Assembly: GCF_036370855.1 (NCBI RefSeq)
Contig: NC_088103.1
Coordinates: 10,851,404-10,915,403 of the forward strand
Origin: Dromaius novaehollandiae
Lineage: Eukaryota > Chordata > Aves > Casuariiformes > Dromaiidae
Direction: 5' to 3'
Length of the DNA stretch: 64,000 nucleotides
This document shows, piece after piece, positions 1 to 13,456 of this stretch. Each line of letters starts with the position of its first letter. Positions within the stretch are counted from its first letter, which is position 1. A program made the translations under genes and the position numbers. The notes under the pieces are model-generated. The model was not told the DNA's origin. It was given only the letters and a program-made list of their open reading frames with translations, and did no database searches.

Positions 1-3000
1 TTGAGGATGATAAACTCTTTGAAGGACATATTAGCCCTCCATAGCTCAGTATGATAATCCACAGTGACTGAGACCCTGTCCATCATGGACTGATGAAAGG
101 ATTTAACATCCTTTTCTGAAGATCTCCTATTTGCATTTATATCACACAAATCTGTGATAATTCCTGTAAAGTTGGACAAAAACCCATACTTTCTGAAGAG
201 GAGAAGGTTACAGAATGGCTGTTTCTCAGAAGGTTTGACATTTTCAGATGTTAATGTGGGATTTGAAGCTTTGCCATACCATCACCGGACACTGAAACCA
301 CTACATTAAGTAATCAACAGAAATTCTGTCTGTTTTTAGAAGATACTTACTACTACTTACATGTTTTCATGTATTCTGTATGTACTGGATTATGTTTTCT
401 CTTCTAGAGAAACTAACTCAAGCAGCAAAGGCAATTTGTGCTGTAATCAGCTCCCCTCATGTATTTAGGTGGGAGAAAAAAGTCCAACTTCCTGCATAGG
501 ATTTTTCATATTTCATCCATATGTGTCCTCGAACATTCTTTTGATGGAAGTCATGCAATACGGATTTAAAGAGAGCAAGTTCATTTGTCATCTGATCAGT
601 TTTCTCTGTTTCTCTTTTACAAATACACATTAGGAATACAAGCTTTCCAAACAGGGTATAGAAGAATTTCCAAAGTATTTTAAAGGGAAGGGGCTTTATC
701 CAGGACAGTTTTTACTTTAAAGGAAAGCTAGAGGAATCTTTCTGTACCTATTTACTTCAGAGAATTAATTTGTAGGGAAATTTTGCCTCCAACTTTCCTG
801 ATTCCTTCTCAATACAAAACTGGTTTATAGCTTTTAAGTTTGTGTTGTTTTTTTTGTTTTGAAAAAAACGCCTGATAACTGAAAGATAACCATTCACAAA
901 TTTTTCCAGGATTGCTTTCAACACAAGGTCCTGTCATTTAACTTTTCAGCATTGTAACATTTTGTTTTATAATGTAGGAATTGCTTCATAAGGTGGGATA
1001 AATCTACCCATATTTGGGTGTTTTGCTGATTTGATATCTGTTCAAGAGAGGAGTTCTGCAGTGTTTTAACCACAGCCTTCGTGTTTTCCAGTTAATCTTG
1101 GCATATAGACTGATAGAATTTACTGTCTTTTTTTAATAGATGCTCTGTTTCACTAGGGCTACCTCAGATTTATACATTAATTGTAACATTTCTGCTAAAG
1201 GAGAGGTGTTTCTCTCCATCAATCACTAGATTTGTCCATCTTCTTTCTTAGATTAAAAAAGTCTTGGAAATGTTAAGCGTCACGTAAGTGATGCACAATA
1301 ACTGCCTAAGAAAAGGGCTTTTTCATCAATCCTTACATAGGGATTAGAAATTCAGCCTAAATAGTAACTTTTAAAAATAGGTATTTTTATAAGAATGGCA
1401 GTTGTTCCTGACTTGATGTCATTATCTTGACATCATGAAGAAAATTCCTAAGTCCTCAAATTCTGTAACCAGCAGTCATTTAGATGTACCTAGTTTAATA
1501 AGAAACTCCTTGGCACAGCAGGTTAATATTAGTTGAAGGTCACCAGCCTCTTTGTTAAGGCAGGGATGCATATCTGCGTGCTAAAGTTCAGAATCTTTAT
1601 ACATAGGCTTAAACTTTTCTCTAACTCAGACTAATGACAGAGGAATTCAGGGTACTGAATTCAGCTGCTGTCTATTATTTCTGCAGATCAGAATGTGCAT
1701 GTTTGTTTTTATTCTTAGAATAGTTTATGTAGTATGAGATTTTCCTAGTAGATACAGATGTGGAAGGGAAGCACAACTGGATGATCCAAAAAGCAAATGC
1801 ACAGCAGAGATGCATGAAAGGCTGTGAAGACATTGCTATTGAATGAAATATTCCAGTTAATGAAATGTTTGATGTTCATCTGTTTACTTTCAGACATAGT
1901 GTGAAATATCAATGCTTTTGTGTGACAAAAAGAAATGATTAAGTATCTTTTTCAACTTGGGTAAAATTTTCTTGTGTGTGTTTTTTTTTTTCCTTCTCAT
2001 TTGGCGGTTTCTTTAAAAATAAAATAAAATGGCATGGTGTTAAAATAATCTCAGCAATCCTGGCATGAACAGGACAGCAGTAGTTCCACAATTTAAAAGA
2101 AAAAACAAAACAAAACCAGACTTCTGAGGATTTGAAACAATTTTCCGCTTTAAATCTGCTGTCACGAGAGAGTGGCAGAGCTTAGCTGTGGAGCCACATT
2201 TGGCAATAATAGTTCATCAAATTTAGCATGGTCTGGTTCTTTAGAAGTCCAAAAAATTTCAATTAAAAAATTAGTGCATATATAGATATTGTTGTCATAA
2301 CTTAAAAACAGTAACTAGCACATCTATAAATGGAGAAGAACAGAAAGTACCAATATTAATCTTTATATAGCTCCAGTTTGCACTGTTTTGGAGTGTTTTG
2401 TCGCAGAATCTGATACCCTGTTATCATAAGAGTTTTCTTGTCAGCTGCAGTTACGAAATTGTTTTGAAATGTACTATATATACCATCTATTAGAGATCCT
2501 GTGCTCTGTTGAGATCTGAATACAATCTCTATCAAGTTTACAAATTGCTGTTTTCAAACAATGAGGAAAAATATACGCTATAGCTTCAAACAACTTTTGC
2601 AATAGAAATTCAGAGAGTAAGAAGATTGTGAACACCAGTGGTTCATTGTGCATTTACCACCTTTTACAAAAACAAAGTGATTGTAACCTTTGCCAAATGT
2701 CATCCAAACCAGGCCATTTTGTGATCAGCTAGTCACACAAGTAAAACTAGACTTCTGAAAGAAGACTTACAGGCTCAACATGCGAAGAGAACATTATCTT
2801 CCCACCTGAGTATGCCTAAGCAGTTTAGGCAAAAGCTTAGCTTTGTAATTACTTACAAGTGGAAGGCTGTTTCTACTCAGAATTTTATCCAGGTGCATTA
2901 AATGATATATTCAGCATTATACAGAACAGTATCTTTTCCTTTATTTAGGAATTTGGTCTCACTTTGTGGCAGTTGAAGCAGCATCTGTCATTTCAAAGCC

Positions 3001-3503
3001 CTCTTCCACTGGCTACTTGAGTTTTATTTACATGTTGACCAAACACATTCTTTGAACCTAGTATCTAGCTCAAGTGCTCAGTACCTGTGAAGTGGTTCTC
3101 CATTCTTATCTAGCTAATATTCTGTGTTCATTCTTGTCTATGGAAACTGTCTGTCCGATGAATGGGAGGATTCAAGACACATTCAGATATACAAAGGAAA
3201 CTTCGTGGGCTATATCACAAAAAAACCATTCTTTGTTACTTGTATTAACTAGTATTTTTGTCACACTCAATACACAAGTCAACTTCTAGTCTGAGATATA
3301 CCTTCAACTAATTTTCACCTGTAAAAACAATTCATCCAGGGTGTCCCTGGGAAAGAGCTCGCCTCAGTGCTGCTTTCTTTTTGGGGAGAAAGAAGCCTCA
3401 TTTCCCTGCGTTTTCATGAATTCTGTGTGTGTATTTTCTTTTTTTTTTAATAGTTTGCAATAGATACTTGAGTTGTAACTTGTGGATTCTTGTTTTCATG
3501 TAG
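1..3503 (+). other. PBLD: PBLD last intron (3' portion)
   Basis: This is the AT-rich sequence upstream of the PBLD terminal exon, ending in the acceptor 'ttcatgtag' at 3503. I looked for the preceding PBLD exon, which should carry a motif like 'GVAEDPVTGSAH', and did not find it. The last intron is therefore at least 3.5 kb and the other exons lie left of the window. No other gene is visible here; small ORFs are unsupported. Confidence 0.7.
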
Positions 3504-3616
3504 CCTTTCAATGTTCTCGCCGTGGAGGAGAATTGAAGATTTCACTACGTAATGATGGAAGAGTTGACATTGCGGGGCAAATTGCTATTGTATTAAAAGG
3601 CAGTCTGACTTTCTGA
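3504..3616 (+). CDS. PBLD: PBLD terminal coding exon (phenazine biosynthesis-like domain protein), partial gene
   Basis: This is the last coding exon of PBLD (MAWBP), a PhzF-fold, isomerase-like protein of uncertain substrate. After the acceptor 'catgtag' the exon starts with two bases, CC, completing a codon begun in the previous exon. It then reads FQCSRRGGELKISLRNDG, RVDIAGQIAIVLKGSLTF and TGA at 3614-3616. Human PBLD as I remember it ends with a very similar block (QCS-RGGELGISLRPDGRVDI and a short hydrophobic tail). The split codon xCC fits the Ala that precedes FQCS in human. Only this exon (36 residues plus the split codon) is in the window. Its position upstream of ATOH7 on the same strand agrees with human gene order, which supports the call independently of the short match. 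Confidence 0.9.
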
Positions 3617-4110
3617 AGAAATTGACGCTAGCTGTTTAATCACCCACACCTCAGTTTATTCGTATTAAGCTAATTCCTGCTTAGTTTTAGGTGGTAGATC
3701 ACCAGTGTCTTCAAAAACCTTTGATTGCTTAATGTCCATTTAAAAACTTGCTTGCAAATGTTCACACTGCTCTTCAAGATCTTCAGTTTTATCTTTACTT
3801 TTTTCTCACCACTTCATATGTACACTGATATCAGAAATTGTCCAAGGACAGCTGTTTTCTTTTTCCACTCTCAACTGACTTTTTTTCTTTACATTCAAAT
3901 CCCATGTTAAAAGCCATTTCTCCTTTCTAGATCTGTTTGTAAAGTTCTCTGACCCATAAAATAGTCACTTTTTCGATATTCAGTCATTCTGCATGAAATA
4001 TGACTACAGTCTTTAAAAAAAAAAAAAGTTTTTGCCATACCTAGAAATGATGTTTATAATCTGTGTTCATTAATTTACTTGAATTAAACCATGAAAAAAA
4101 CAGAAGTAGT
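3617..4110 (+). other. PBLD: Probable PBLD 3' UTR
   Basis: AT-rich sequence after the PBLD stop codon. No AATAAA was seen in the first 800 bases. The variant signal ATTAAA lies at 4083-4088, about 470 bases past the stop, and is the best nearby polyadenylation candidate. The 3' end is a guess; AATAAA hexamers near 5735-5960 could serve instead. Confidence 0.35.
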
Positions 4111-5399
4111 TTAGAAAAATGCTTTGTGGTTCTTTTTTATGAACAGGATTTTCAAAGGTGGCTGGTATTGTGACTTACGGTACTGTAGCTTGGTTGATAT
4201 TCTTAATTAACGTTTTAGAAAGATTTAGGAAATTAACAGTGATATCCTTAAAATCTGAAAGAAAACATTACAGATTTTACTTTTTGAAGACTGAAATTTT
4301 GCTCCTAAATTTAAGTCTTCTGTAGTTTTCTTCATAGAGCATACTGCTTCAGATTTTGTCATTTTTTCCTTTAGTGTTCTCATCTTGCTTTTCTCTAGGT
4401 TCACTAGGAATATTGAACTGTTCCAGTTACTCTAGTGCAAACTTTATTTCTTCTTTCTAATCACTTCTGTTCTAAACTTTGTTTTAATTTTTCTTCTTTG
4501 TGATCTTTCAGGATAAAGTATTTTGAATTCAAAGGCATTATCATACTGTGGGAACAGCTGGGTGTGATACAAACCTTTATAAATGACAAGGAACCCTGTT
4601 GTGCCAAAATCCCCTGTTGCCATCTTTTGCAAATTTTATCACAACTCATAATAGCTGATGTTTTACTTAAGCTGAAGCAGCTGGAGGCAGGTAACAATGT
4701 GAGACTCCTAGGATTCATTTAACATAGAAGTTTCTAGCTCCTGTGGCTACACAGAACATACTGAAAATGTGATCTAACTGCACTGCAAAGCTCCAGAGCT
4801 GGATGACAAACAGAAGGAATCTCCAAATTGAAATGCATATTCTTTTTCAGTGTTCAATCTTTTTGAACTTCTGGTGCCTGAGATATGTTATATAAACATG
4901 GGATTATCAGATCCAAAACATGGCTATGGAGGCAAATCTCAACAGCAGTGTTGCAGTGGCGTATTTGGCAGCTACCTTAACCTTGCCTTTTCTAAAGCCA
5001 AATTGCTGCCTTTCCTGCTAGTGACTTGGACCTTCCTGAGTAGGAGTACTATAGCCTTGTTTTGCTGCATTTGTCACTCCATACTGGCTTATGCAAAGAA
5101 TGAATTTGGTCCATAATCTGGGATACTTTAATTAAAAAAAAAACCCACAACTTTCTAAGGGTATAAATGAACAAAAGAAGCAATTACTGCTCACCTGTCC
5201 AGATTTAACAAATAGTACAATTTTCTTACCCAAGGGCACCAGTAATCAACAAAGCTCAGTAAATTTTAAATGTATCTGCTATCTAAATTTCCTGACCAAA
5301 TCGATATACTTGCTGCTTAATGCATTTATATATATATATAGTTTACTACTACTTAGTCTCTGTTTTTGTTCAGGATAGAAAAATCACCAGAGCTCAGGT

Positions 5400-5580
5400 G
5401 GGAGACTATGCAGTAATGTGTTTGTAATCAACAGATTAGTTAATCAGCCATGATTTATTAATGATGAATTAATTATACCTGATTGTGCAGTTCTGCTGCC
5501 TAAATGGAGCTTTAAAGGCGTTATTTTATTAATCATCACTGTGCTAATTGCAGACACTTACAGAAGGATCACTAATTAAA
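5400..5580. promoter_or_regulatory. Candidate conserved non-coding element, homeodomain-site cluster
   Basis: A dense series of TAAT-core motifs occurs here: GATTAGTTAATC (5434-5445), AATTAATTA (5467-5475), TTATTAATCATC (5527-5538) and a terminal CACTAATTA near 5570. More complex sequence (CTGATTGTGCAG, TGGAGCTTTAAAGGCG) is interspersed, unlike the surrounding low-complexity AT DNA. The call rests on motif density and appearance only; conservation was not tested. Confidence 0.35.
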
Positions 5581-8500
5581 CATGCAACCATATGCAAAAT
5601 AAGCAAGGCTGCTGAGAGTGGCAAGAATAAGAGCACTCATTTTTTGAATAACAAACTTTATTCTTCCTGAAATACTGTGTAGTTGACCTGGTGATGCTAA
5701 GACTTAGGCATTGCACATTTTCAGTCAGCAGTAAAGTAAATAAAATGTTGGGACATATTCTGTCTTTCCTAGTGCAAAAAACAAGTTGTGTGAAGAACTT
5801 CAAACTAAGGTACTTAGAGTTTGTGTAGCCTTGTGCACATTTTCATGCAAAGGATTTGCCCATTAGTTTTATTAGCTGTATATAGTTAATAAAACTTAAT
5901 AAGCTAGGGCAGGGTACTGAAAGCTGCTTGCTAGTTGCTGAGTTACCTTAGCACCAAATAAAATGTCCAACTACATTTGAAATGAGAACTCAGACTGAGT
6001 GTTTATTCTCAAAACTCTGTGAGTTTCATTTCAAAAAGAGAGGAACACACTGATGTTCAAATTTAGTAAAGTTAACTTCTAAGAGGCAGTTCAGTGTGGA
6101 AAATATAGAAAGGAAGCAATACTTAAAGGTAGGTTTCTGTGAATGGAATATTGTAATTTAAATAAAAATTAGGGTCATTTGACCTTCAGTTTGTGCAGCA
6201 CAATTTTTAGGTCCTTATAATGCTAATAATGTCTAAATGTTGCAGAATTTCATTTCATGCAGACGTTATCATCATGGACTTTCATGGCCTTTTTTTTTTA
6301 TGCAGGTTATTAGGCCTCCTTCATTAATTAAATAAATCTTACTTTCAGAGAGACTTTTCTGGGACTGCCTGTGTAAAATTATTACAGTTCTCAACATAAA
6401 AGTATGGAATTCAGTATTATTCTAGGAAAATAGTTAACGGCTCTTGTTTTGATAAAATATTGTATCAATAATTAAATGAAGATACAAGTGAGAAAGTTGG
6501 AGAACTGTAATGTCTCTTTATTTAGGGTTTCTGGTGCAGAGAATTTGCAGAGCTGTTCTTTGCTACTCTCATAAGAGAGTATTAATGTAGTGTAGGGATG
6601 TGTTAAAGCAAAAGCTTTAGGTCAGAAGGAGTAAATTATGGGAAGGGAGTATACATCTGAAAGTTCCTACGTGTTTGAGTATTATTTACCATGAGAGTGT
6701 CCTACCGAAGGTTGTTCTACGCCACTGTGAGTTTTGAGTAAATCTCTTACAAGATCCAGCAGCCAAGATATGAAAATTCAAATGTACGTTTGTTCATGTT
6801 ACTTCTTTAGCATGTGTCTCTGCAGAGGCACAGCTCAAGTAGGAGCCTGGAAGAAAGCGCATAACCAAGAGGAAGGACGTGAAAAAAAAAAAATCCTTGA
6901 GCAACATGGACCATTAAGTTTGTTGCTACAGAAATTGAAGTGTAGCTAAAAGGGAGAGAAAATAAAATGAGAAGCTATTTTTGTATAAAATAAGCAATTT
7001 AACAGATTTGCTTAAGGTATTAATGCAAATCCTTCACATTTATTCTTTGTTGTTTAAACGAGGATAGACAGAAAACATTCATTGACAAGTTATTACCAAA
7101 ATTGGAAAGTATTGTAAAAGGTCAAAATAAAAGATTTCACAAATACAGATGCAGCAGGAGGTCATAGAAAGGAGCCATGTGTACCATAAGGGATAGAAGG
7201 AAAATTAGCAACAGATGAGGTAGTTGTTTCTGGGACTGAAAGATTTCTTTGTCTCAGTATTCATCAGAGTGACAGGGAAACATGCCAGAAACAGAGGGAA
7301 CCTTCCCAGGAGTAAAAAATGGAAACTAAATGAAAATTAAGGGTGATGCCAAATCAGGTAAAAATTAAATTAGTTCAACTAAAAACTGAGAAATTGCCAA
7401 ACTAAGCAGTTTGAACTTGAGTTGTTTTTGCAGAGGAATAGATTTGTCATTAAAATAATTCTCAGGTTTATACAAATAGATGGAACACAGGATTTTTCAC
7501 AATTGCTGAGTTACTGTCCTTGTTTAATTTCCTAAAAGTTATTAAAACAACTCAAAAGTTTCAGAAGAATGGAGAAGTAAAATAAATAGATATTAGAGAA
7601 GCGTGAAAGAAAAGTGATCAGATGTCAGTTTAGTCTAAGACCTTTATTTTGGTCTTAACATGTAAAACTGTATGAAAAAATGAATTATAAACATTTCTGA
7701 ATTTGTTAATTTCTTTAGTGATTCACTTGGCCATTGTGTTTTTGCCTTACTGGTTGGCAAAAAAGGACAGTAACTGTTTTTAGCTCCATGAATCATATAA
7801 GTATACAAACTAGTTTTATCCACTTCACAGTGTAACTTTTTTGTGACACCCTCCCCAGCCCCCCCGATCCCCAAACCCACTTTTTCATAAGTAATTTTTG
7901 GCCTGTAAAAAATTACAGGGTGGATTAAATACATTGAGCAAACCCAAGAAAAAGAACTTTTCTAGAGTAGTAAAGAGGAAGGAGTTTGAAAGAGATGGAG
8001 TAAGTAGGTTTGTGAGAAGGTGAATGTGCATTGCCTGTGTAGAGACTTTGGAATCGGTGAGCATTTTAAGGGCATGTTCCTTTAGCTAATAGTTGATGAT
8101 GATGATGCAATGACAGTTTACAAGATCTGGGGATCAGGTTGAGAGATACTCAACCAGGCAGAGCTGGAATCTGCAATGCAAGAAAGTCAGGAACCTGAAT
8201 TTGAATCCAAATGTAACGTCTACTAACCTTTTGTTATGCTTTGGATCTGAAGCAAAGGAGACTTTTCTGAATGCCCACTCTGCCAAATTCAATTCAGGTG
8301 GGAAATTCCAGCTGACATTCTTGCATCTATTTTGGTTTCAGAAAGCCTCCTTTCTCCAAAAACATTTATGGATGTAAATAATAATCTTGATGTTTATGAT
8401 AATTTCGGTCAACCACATTCATAAAGAAATGCCTGCTTTCTGAACAAAATCACTCAGTTTTAAAAACAGCTTTCTGGTTTGTTTAATGCATTTAATAAAT

Positions 8501-11189
8501 ATGTTTATTTGCAGCAGTTTTCTGAAGATGTATATGATTGACTTAGGTATTTAGCATCACAGCCTCTGTTCTTACCTTTGTTTTTAATCAGCATGCTTAC
8601 TACAGCTTTCAGAAACCTTTCAGCAGTTTACATTTAATAGCAGCAATAGACAAAGTACTCATTTAACAACAAACTGCAGGCATTTTCTTAATAAAGTTAC
8701 AATTTCAGCAGAAAAAAATGTAGATTAAAAGCAAACACCTGCTCCTGTAAATTACTCTGCTGCAGGTACCAACCCAGGAGACTCTGCAGATGGTTCTCTA
8801 TTTGCAAACCTGACCTCAACACCCTATCATCAATCTTCAACTGATTGATTCTCTCTGAAGCAGAGCACACCATATCCCAGGGCACTAGAAGACACCTTTG
8901 AATTAGCCCCAGATAGAATACCAATTAATTGGTACTTTTGTTTTATTTTAAAAGTTCTTAACAAAAGGTTCAATTGTGTCATCAAGCACAGGCACTGACT
9001 GAAAGGTGGTGGGATCATACAGTCCTAGGAAGACGTGCAAAGGGTATTGTGCTTCAGGAGGCATAATTTTTGCTAGATTTCCCTGATACCTGAGAGTGTG
9101 GGTAAGTTGCACTATGCCCTAGGGTTGTGAGATGGATAAAAATAAGGTGAAATCATGATGCTTAGACTGGTGCAATATGAATTCATTGCTTCAGGTAGCC
9201 TTCCCTTCTAGCCAAGAAAAACTGGAAGAGAGATCATAAGCTTGGTGTGTTCGTTTTCCCTCCTCACCTGTTTTCAGGTATCTTACTTCTCTTACAGAGG
9301 CCTGAGACTGTTTGGGCTGGTCATTTCATAATTGAGACAAACCTTCTCATGTGCTTCCTTCAGTGCGTACCCATGCAAAAGCCTTGTACAGTTTATTGAG
9401 GCCAGTCTGATCAAAACGTCATGTCTCTGTCTAGCATGATTCATTAAACATGTTCTAGGAAAAAACCCTACTAGATGCTTGCTTTTATTCCCCATGTAGT
9501 CTTACGTGTTCCTATTTTGTCACCTATACTACCCAAAATTCATAGGAAGACACTGAGTGATACAGTGATATGTTTTGAGCTTCAGTGACATCACTAAAAT
9601 ATTTGAGTTGTTTCCTTTTCATTGAACATTTTGAATTTCAGAGCTTCTTTATTCTCTGAATATCTGAGATGCATTGAATAGCTTTCACTAACCTTAAAGA
9701 AGAAATCTGCTTTCCCTAAAGAAAAAGATTTAGAGCATAAGGGAACTTTGTCTGCATGCAGTTTGCCAGAATACTTTCAGAATAGTTTCAGTATCTTACT
9801 AGATCTCTGTCTTGGAACACCAGGTAACTGTAGTAGTCGTGTTCATTTCCTGGATCCATATATATGTGGCGATCATCTAAGCTGGTATCACAGGCTGTAA
9901 GCTGTGTGCTGAAGCCAATACCTTGTGGTTTGGGTATAGTAGAAAGAGATCCAAACTTGATGTAAAACTGTAAGCTTGTGGAAACTCTATCTTATGCCTT
10001 AGTAATATGTCTATGAAATGTTTACATTTTCTTTTGAAAATAGTTCTGTATTCCCAGTTCATGGCTTTCTAACTTCATCCTCCAGCTATTGGATCTTCTT
10101 ACGGCTCTATCTCTTAGATTAAATAACCTCTGCTGTAAAGCTTGCATTCTTGGCTTTTTGGTGCTATAGAGTTTGGGCTGGAAGTTTTCTTGGTGTTTGA
10201 CTCTAAAATTATCACTGATTCTTTAAACTGATAGTACTTTAATTCAATGCACGTTTTTCAATCAGTCTCAGTTACAAAAATGTAGTTATTACCACGCTCA
10301 GACACTCTTAAGCTATAAAGAAAAATAAAGTAGTACATACCTTTTTGCTTCTCAAGGGTATATGAAGAAGACCAGCTGCATTAGAAATAGAGCTGCAGTA
10401 CTGCATTTTTTGCATTAGGGATGAAGAGCTGTGTGTAGATGATGACATTAAGCAAAATATATGTAATTAAATGAATAAGATTGTGTCATTTATTTTGGAT
10501 ATTTAAAAACAGATCTGTTCAACAGAAGTGGCTGAATATATTGCTGTAAAAAAGCTTTTTATTTGAAATTTCACTTATGATATTAATTAAGGTTGAGAAA
10601 ACTCCCCATCCTCAAATTTGGATCATTCAGGAGAAAACTCCACTGAAATCTGATAGAATGTCATTTGAGATTCTTGATATCTCTAAAGTAACAAGCCATG
10701 AAAAAAACCCAGCTAGCTCTAAGGGAGAAGGATATTCCAAACAAATAAACAAGCTTTTTGATACTAAGGATTTGGTCCTTTTTATATATATATTGGATGA
10801 AGTAAGTTTCTGCTTTTATTCTGTTCACATTTTGTCAATTTTCATTCTCTCGTACCTAATGGGAAACACTATCCATTGTGCATTCTAAACCCAGTGTTAT
10901 CTATGACCAATCACTACATTAAGTGTGTGCTTATTCACAGCCAGCATTACTGGTAGCTTTTAGAATATATCTGTCACATCTAATTCGTTATAGTTTGTCA
11001 GCGTGGCCCTTGGGAGTGTTGAAAATCTGATACATCAAATGTTGTCCTGTGCCTAACATGAACATCTTAATCTTTTGGAATTGCATTTCTTTTGATGGAG
11101 AAACCTCTGTGGCGTCCTGCTGTCCATTTCGACAAAAGAGCAGATGTGTCATATGCATGTGTACATGTGCGCTTGTCTGTCTATGGCAA

Positions 11190-11345
11190 AGTGCAAACCA
11201 ATCGAGCTACAAAAGTTCCTAGTTAATTTGGAAAGCATTAATTACAACACCATCAGCCCTTACAGTTAACAGTGTAAACTTTTACTTAATCTGAGTGTGG
11301 ATTACTTAATTTGCATAACAGTTTAATTATAAAATCAAAATGTAA
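11190..11345. promoter_or_regulatory. Candidate conserved non-coding element with POU octamer
   Basis: The block contains a perfect octamer ATTTGCAT (11309-11316), flanked by GGATTACTTAA and TTTAATTATA, with GCATTAATTAC upstream near 11240. Octamers bind POU-domain factors and GGATTA binds OTX/CRX-class homeodomains. The combination about 10 kb upstream of ATOH7 suggests an enhancer, but this is inferred from motifs alone. Confidence 0.35.
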
Positions 11346-13424
11346 TGGTAAAGTACCATAAAAATGGAGTGATGTGTGTATGTATATATATCCATTCATT
11401 TTCTTTTAATTCTTCCTTTTCTTTTACTTATATTTTTAATCCTTTTCCATCTTTCAAAATTTCAGTGAGAGAATCTTATTGTACTCTTTTTTTTTTTAAA
11501 AAAAAGTAATTAAAAATATGCTTATGGAAAATAGATTTAACACATGCCTTTCCAAAAAGGTTAATGTTATTCTTTCATTAGACAAGTCACTCTCTAGTTC
11601 ACACTAAAAACATTATGAATTGAGGTTCTGGACCACCAAAACGTACAGCTGTTTTAAATTTACACACTTGATTAGTCCCGTTACATAAACATGTGGGATT
11701 ACATAAACATATGAGGTTAAGCATGTATACAAAAATTAGCATGTATGTAAAAAATGGAACATGTAATTAGTATTCTCATTTTCATTACTAAGAGGATTTT
11801 TGTAGGACAGTTCCTCACCTAACATTCTGAAACATATTCATGGAATATCTAGGTGATTTAAAAAAATGAAGAATTTTGGTCTGCAGTACTGTATTTTAAA
11901 ATACAGCCTTCTTTATGGAAATATAATAATTAAAATTCCATGAGAGGGGTTTTTTAACTTAAAAAACTTAGTACATTAAATCTGGAATGATATATATCAA
12001 ATGCATTCAATCCATTATTTAAATAATTTAGCTGATTTTTAAAATATTTTTTCCTCATTGAGGAAGTCATTTAGATAGCTTTAAAAATATATTATTAAAT
12101 AAGAAATTTCTTCAGTATCAGTTTTAAGAAACACTATTTGACATTTCAGGTCCTTGAAAATATTACTGAAAATACTATAACTTCTCATATGTGTGTATTT
12201 CTTTAAATGGTCTTTGGATGGTCATATTTGTTTTTTTGTATTTTGTAGTGCGAAAGTGAAAGTTAAGAATACTTCCAAATAGATATCTGCACTGCATTGC
12301 TCTTACCCCAGAAATGCTGTTGTGAAATACTTTGAAAACTGGTGGTAAGTACATTCATACAACAGTTTTGCAAGTACATAAACCTAAGGATAATAAACAA
12401 AAGTCTCATTTATGTAACAGCTTTGACCATTAGGAGCTTTTAAATCATGCATCACTGACTTCTGGGGTGCCTTTGTCAAGCTACTTACAGATCCTAGTTA
12501 AATCAGGCATTTCATATTTTTGCCCTCATTCACTTTTGTTTACCAGCAGGAGACATAATATTTAATTAGTTTTGGGGCATTTATAATCTCCTCTGGGCCA
12601 GCTCCAGCCACAATGCTGGACGCCACTTCTGAGTTAATTCCAGTCAGGCTGGCCCCTCTAGTACAACATATGGGTAACCTATAAGCCTGTAGCAAAAGTT
12701 GCAACAGCAACTATTAGAGGAGTAGGACCTTCCTGCTGGGAAAATACTGTGCAACAAAGCAAAAAGGGGCCAGCGTCACTAGTGGAGGTCAAGGCAACAC
12801 TTAGACCAAACAGCATCTGGCAAACTGTGCCAAGTGGAAATCAATGAGAAGCAGTAATTTTATGCCTGTTTGCACAAGAAAATAACTCCTGAACTAAAAA
12901 AAAACTAAAAAGCTTACAGCATTATGTGGCATCACCCTCTCCATTGCTGTTTTTTTCTTCCAGTCAATAGATTATATTGCACAATTTAGTCATGATTTTG
13001 TTTTGAGTAGGCAACATTTATTCTAGCATTAATTATGATTTGGAAAATGTGGAGTTTTGAGGGTTTTCATTCCTTATTGGTTAGGTACCAGATATGCAAC
13101 TGTAATTCATTTCCAAGGTGCATTACATTCTTTTCTTCATATTACAACAACAATGAGCTGAAGGATTTGAAAAGGAAAAAAAAATAAGAAAATTCCTAAT
13201 GTTATAGACACTAGATCCCAGCCACTGTAAATTGTTGTAGCTGAGCCTAGCTTAATCCTTCCCTTATTTTTCCTCTTCCCTTTATTCTCACTTTCTGTTC
13301 TTGCCTCTGTCTCTGCATATATCTCATCTTGTGCCCATTCTTGTTTTACCCCCTTGTCTTTCTTTGCTTTTTCTCTTTCCCTGGAGTTTCATATGGTCAT
13401 GTTTATCTAAAGTATTGTGATCAG

Positions 13425-13456
13425 AGTGCCATTGACTTCAGTGGGAGTACTTAGAG
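13425..13456. repeat. Ancient dispersed-repeat fragment ('attgacttcagtggga' type)
   Basis: The string 'gccattgacttcagtggg' is characteristic of a widespread old repeat in sauropsid genomes, as I recall it. Related pieces occur in this window near 28.92, 32.42 and 41.52 kb. The family name is not certain and the fragment is short. Confidence 0.3.
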
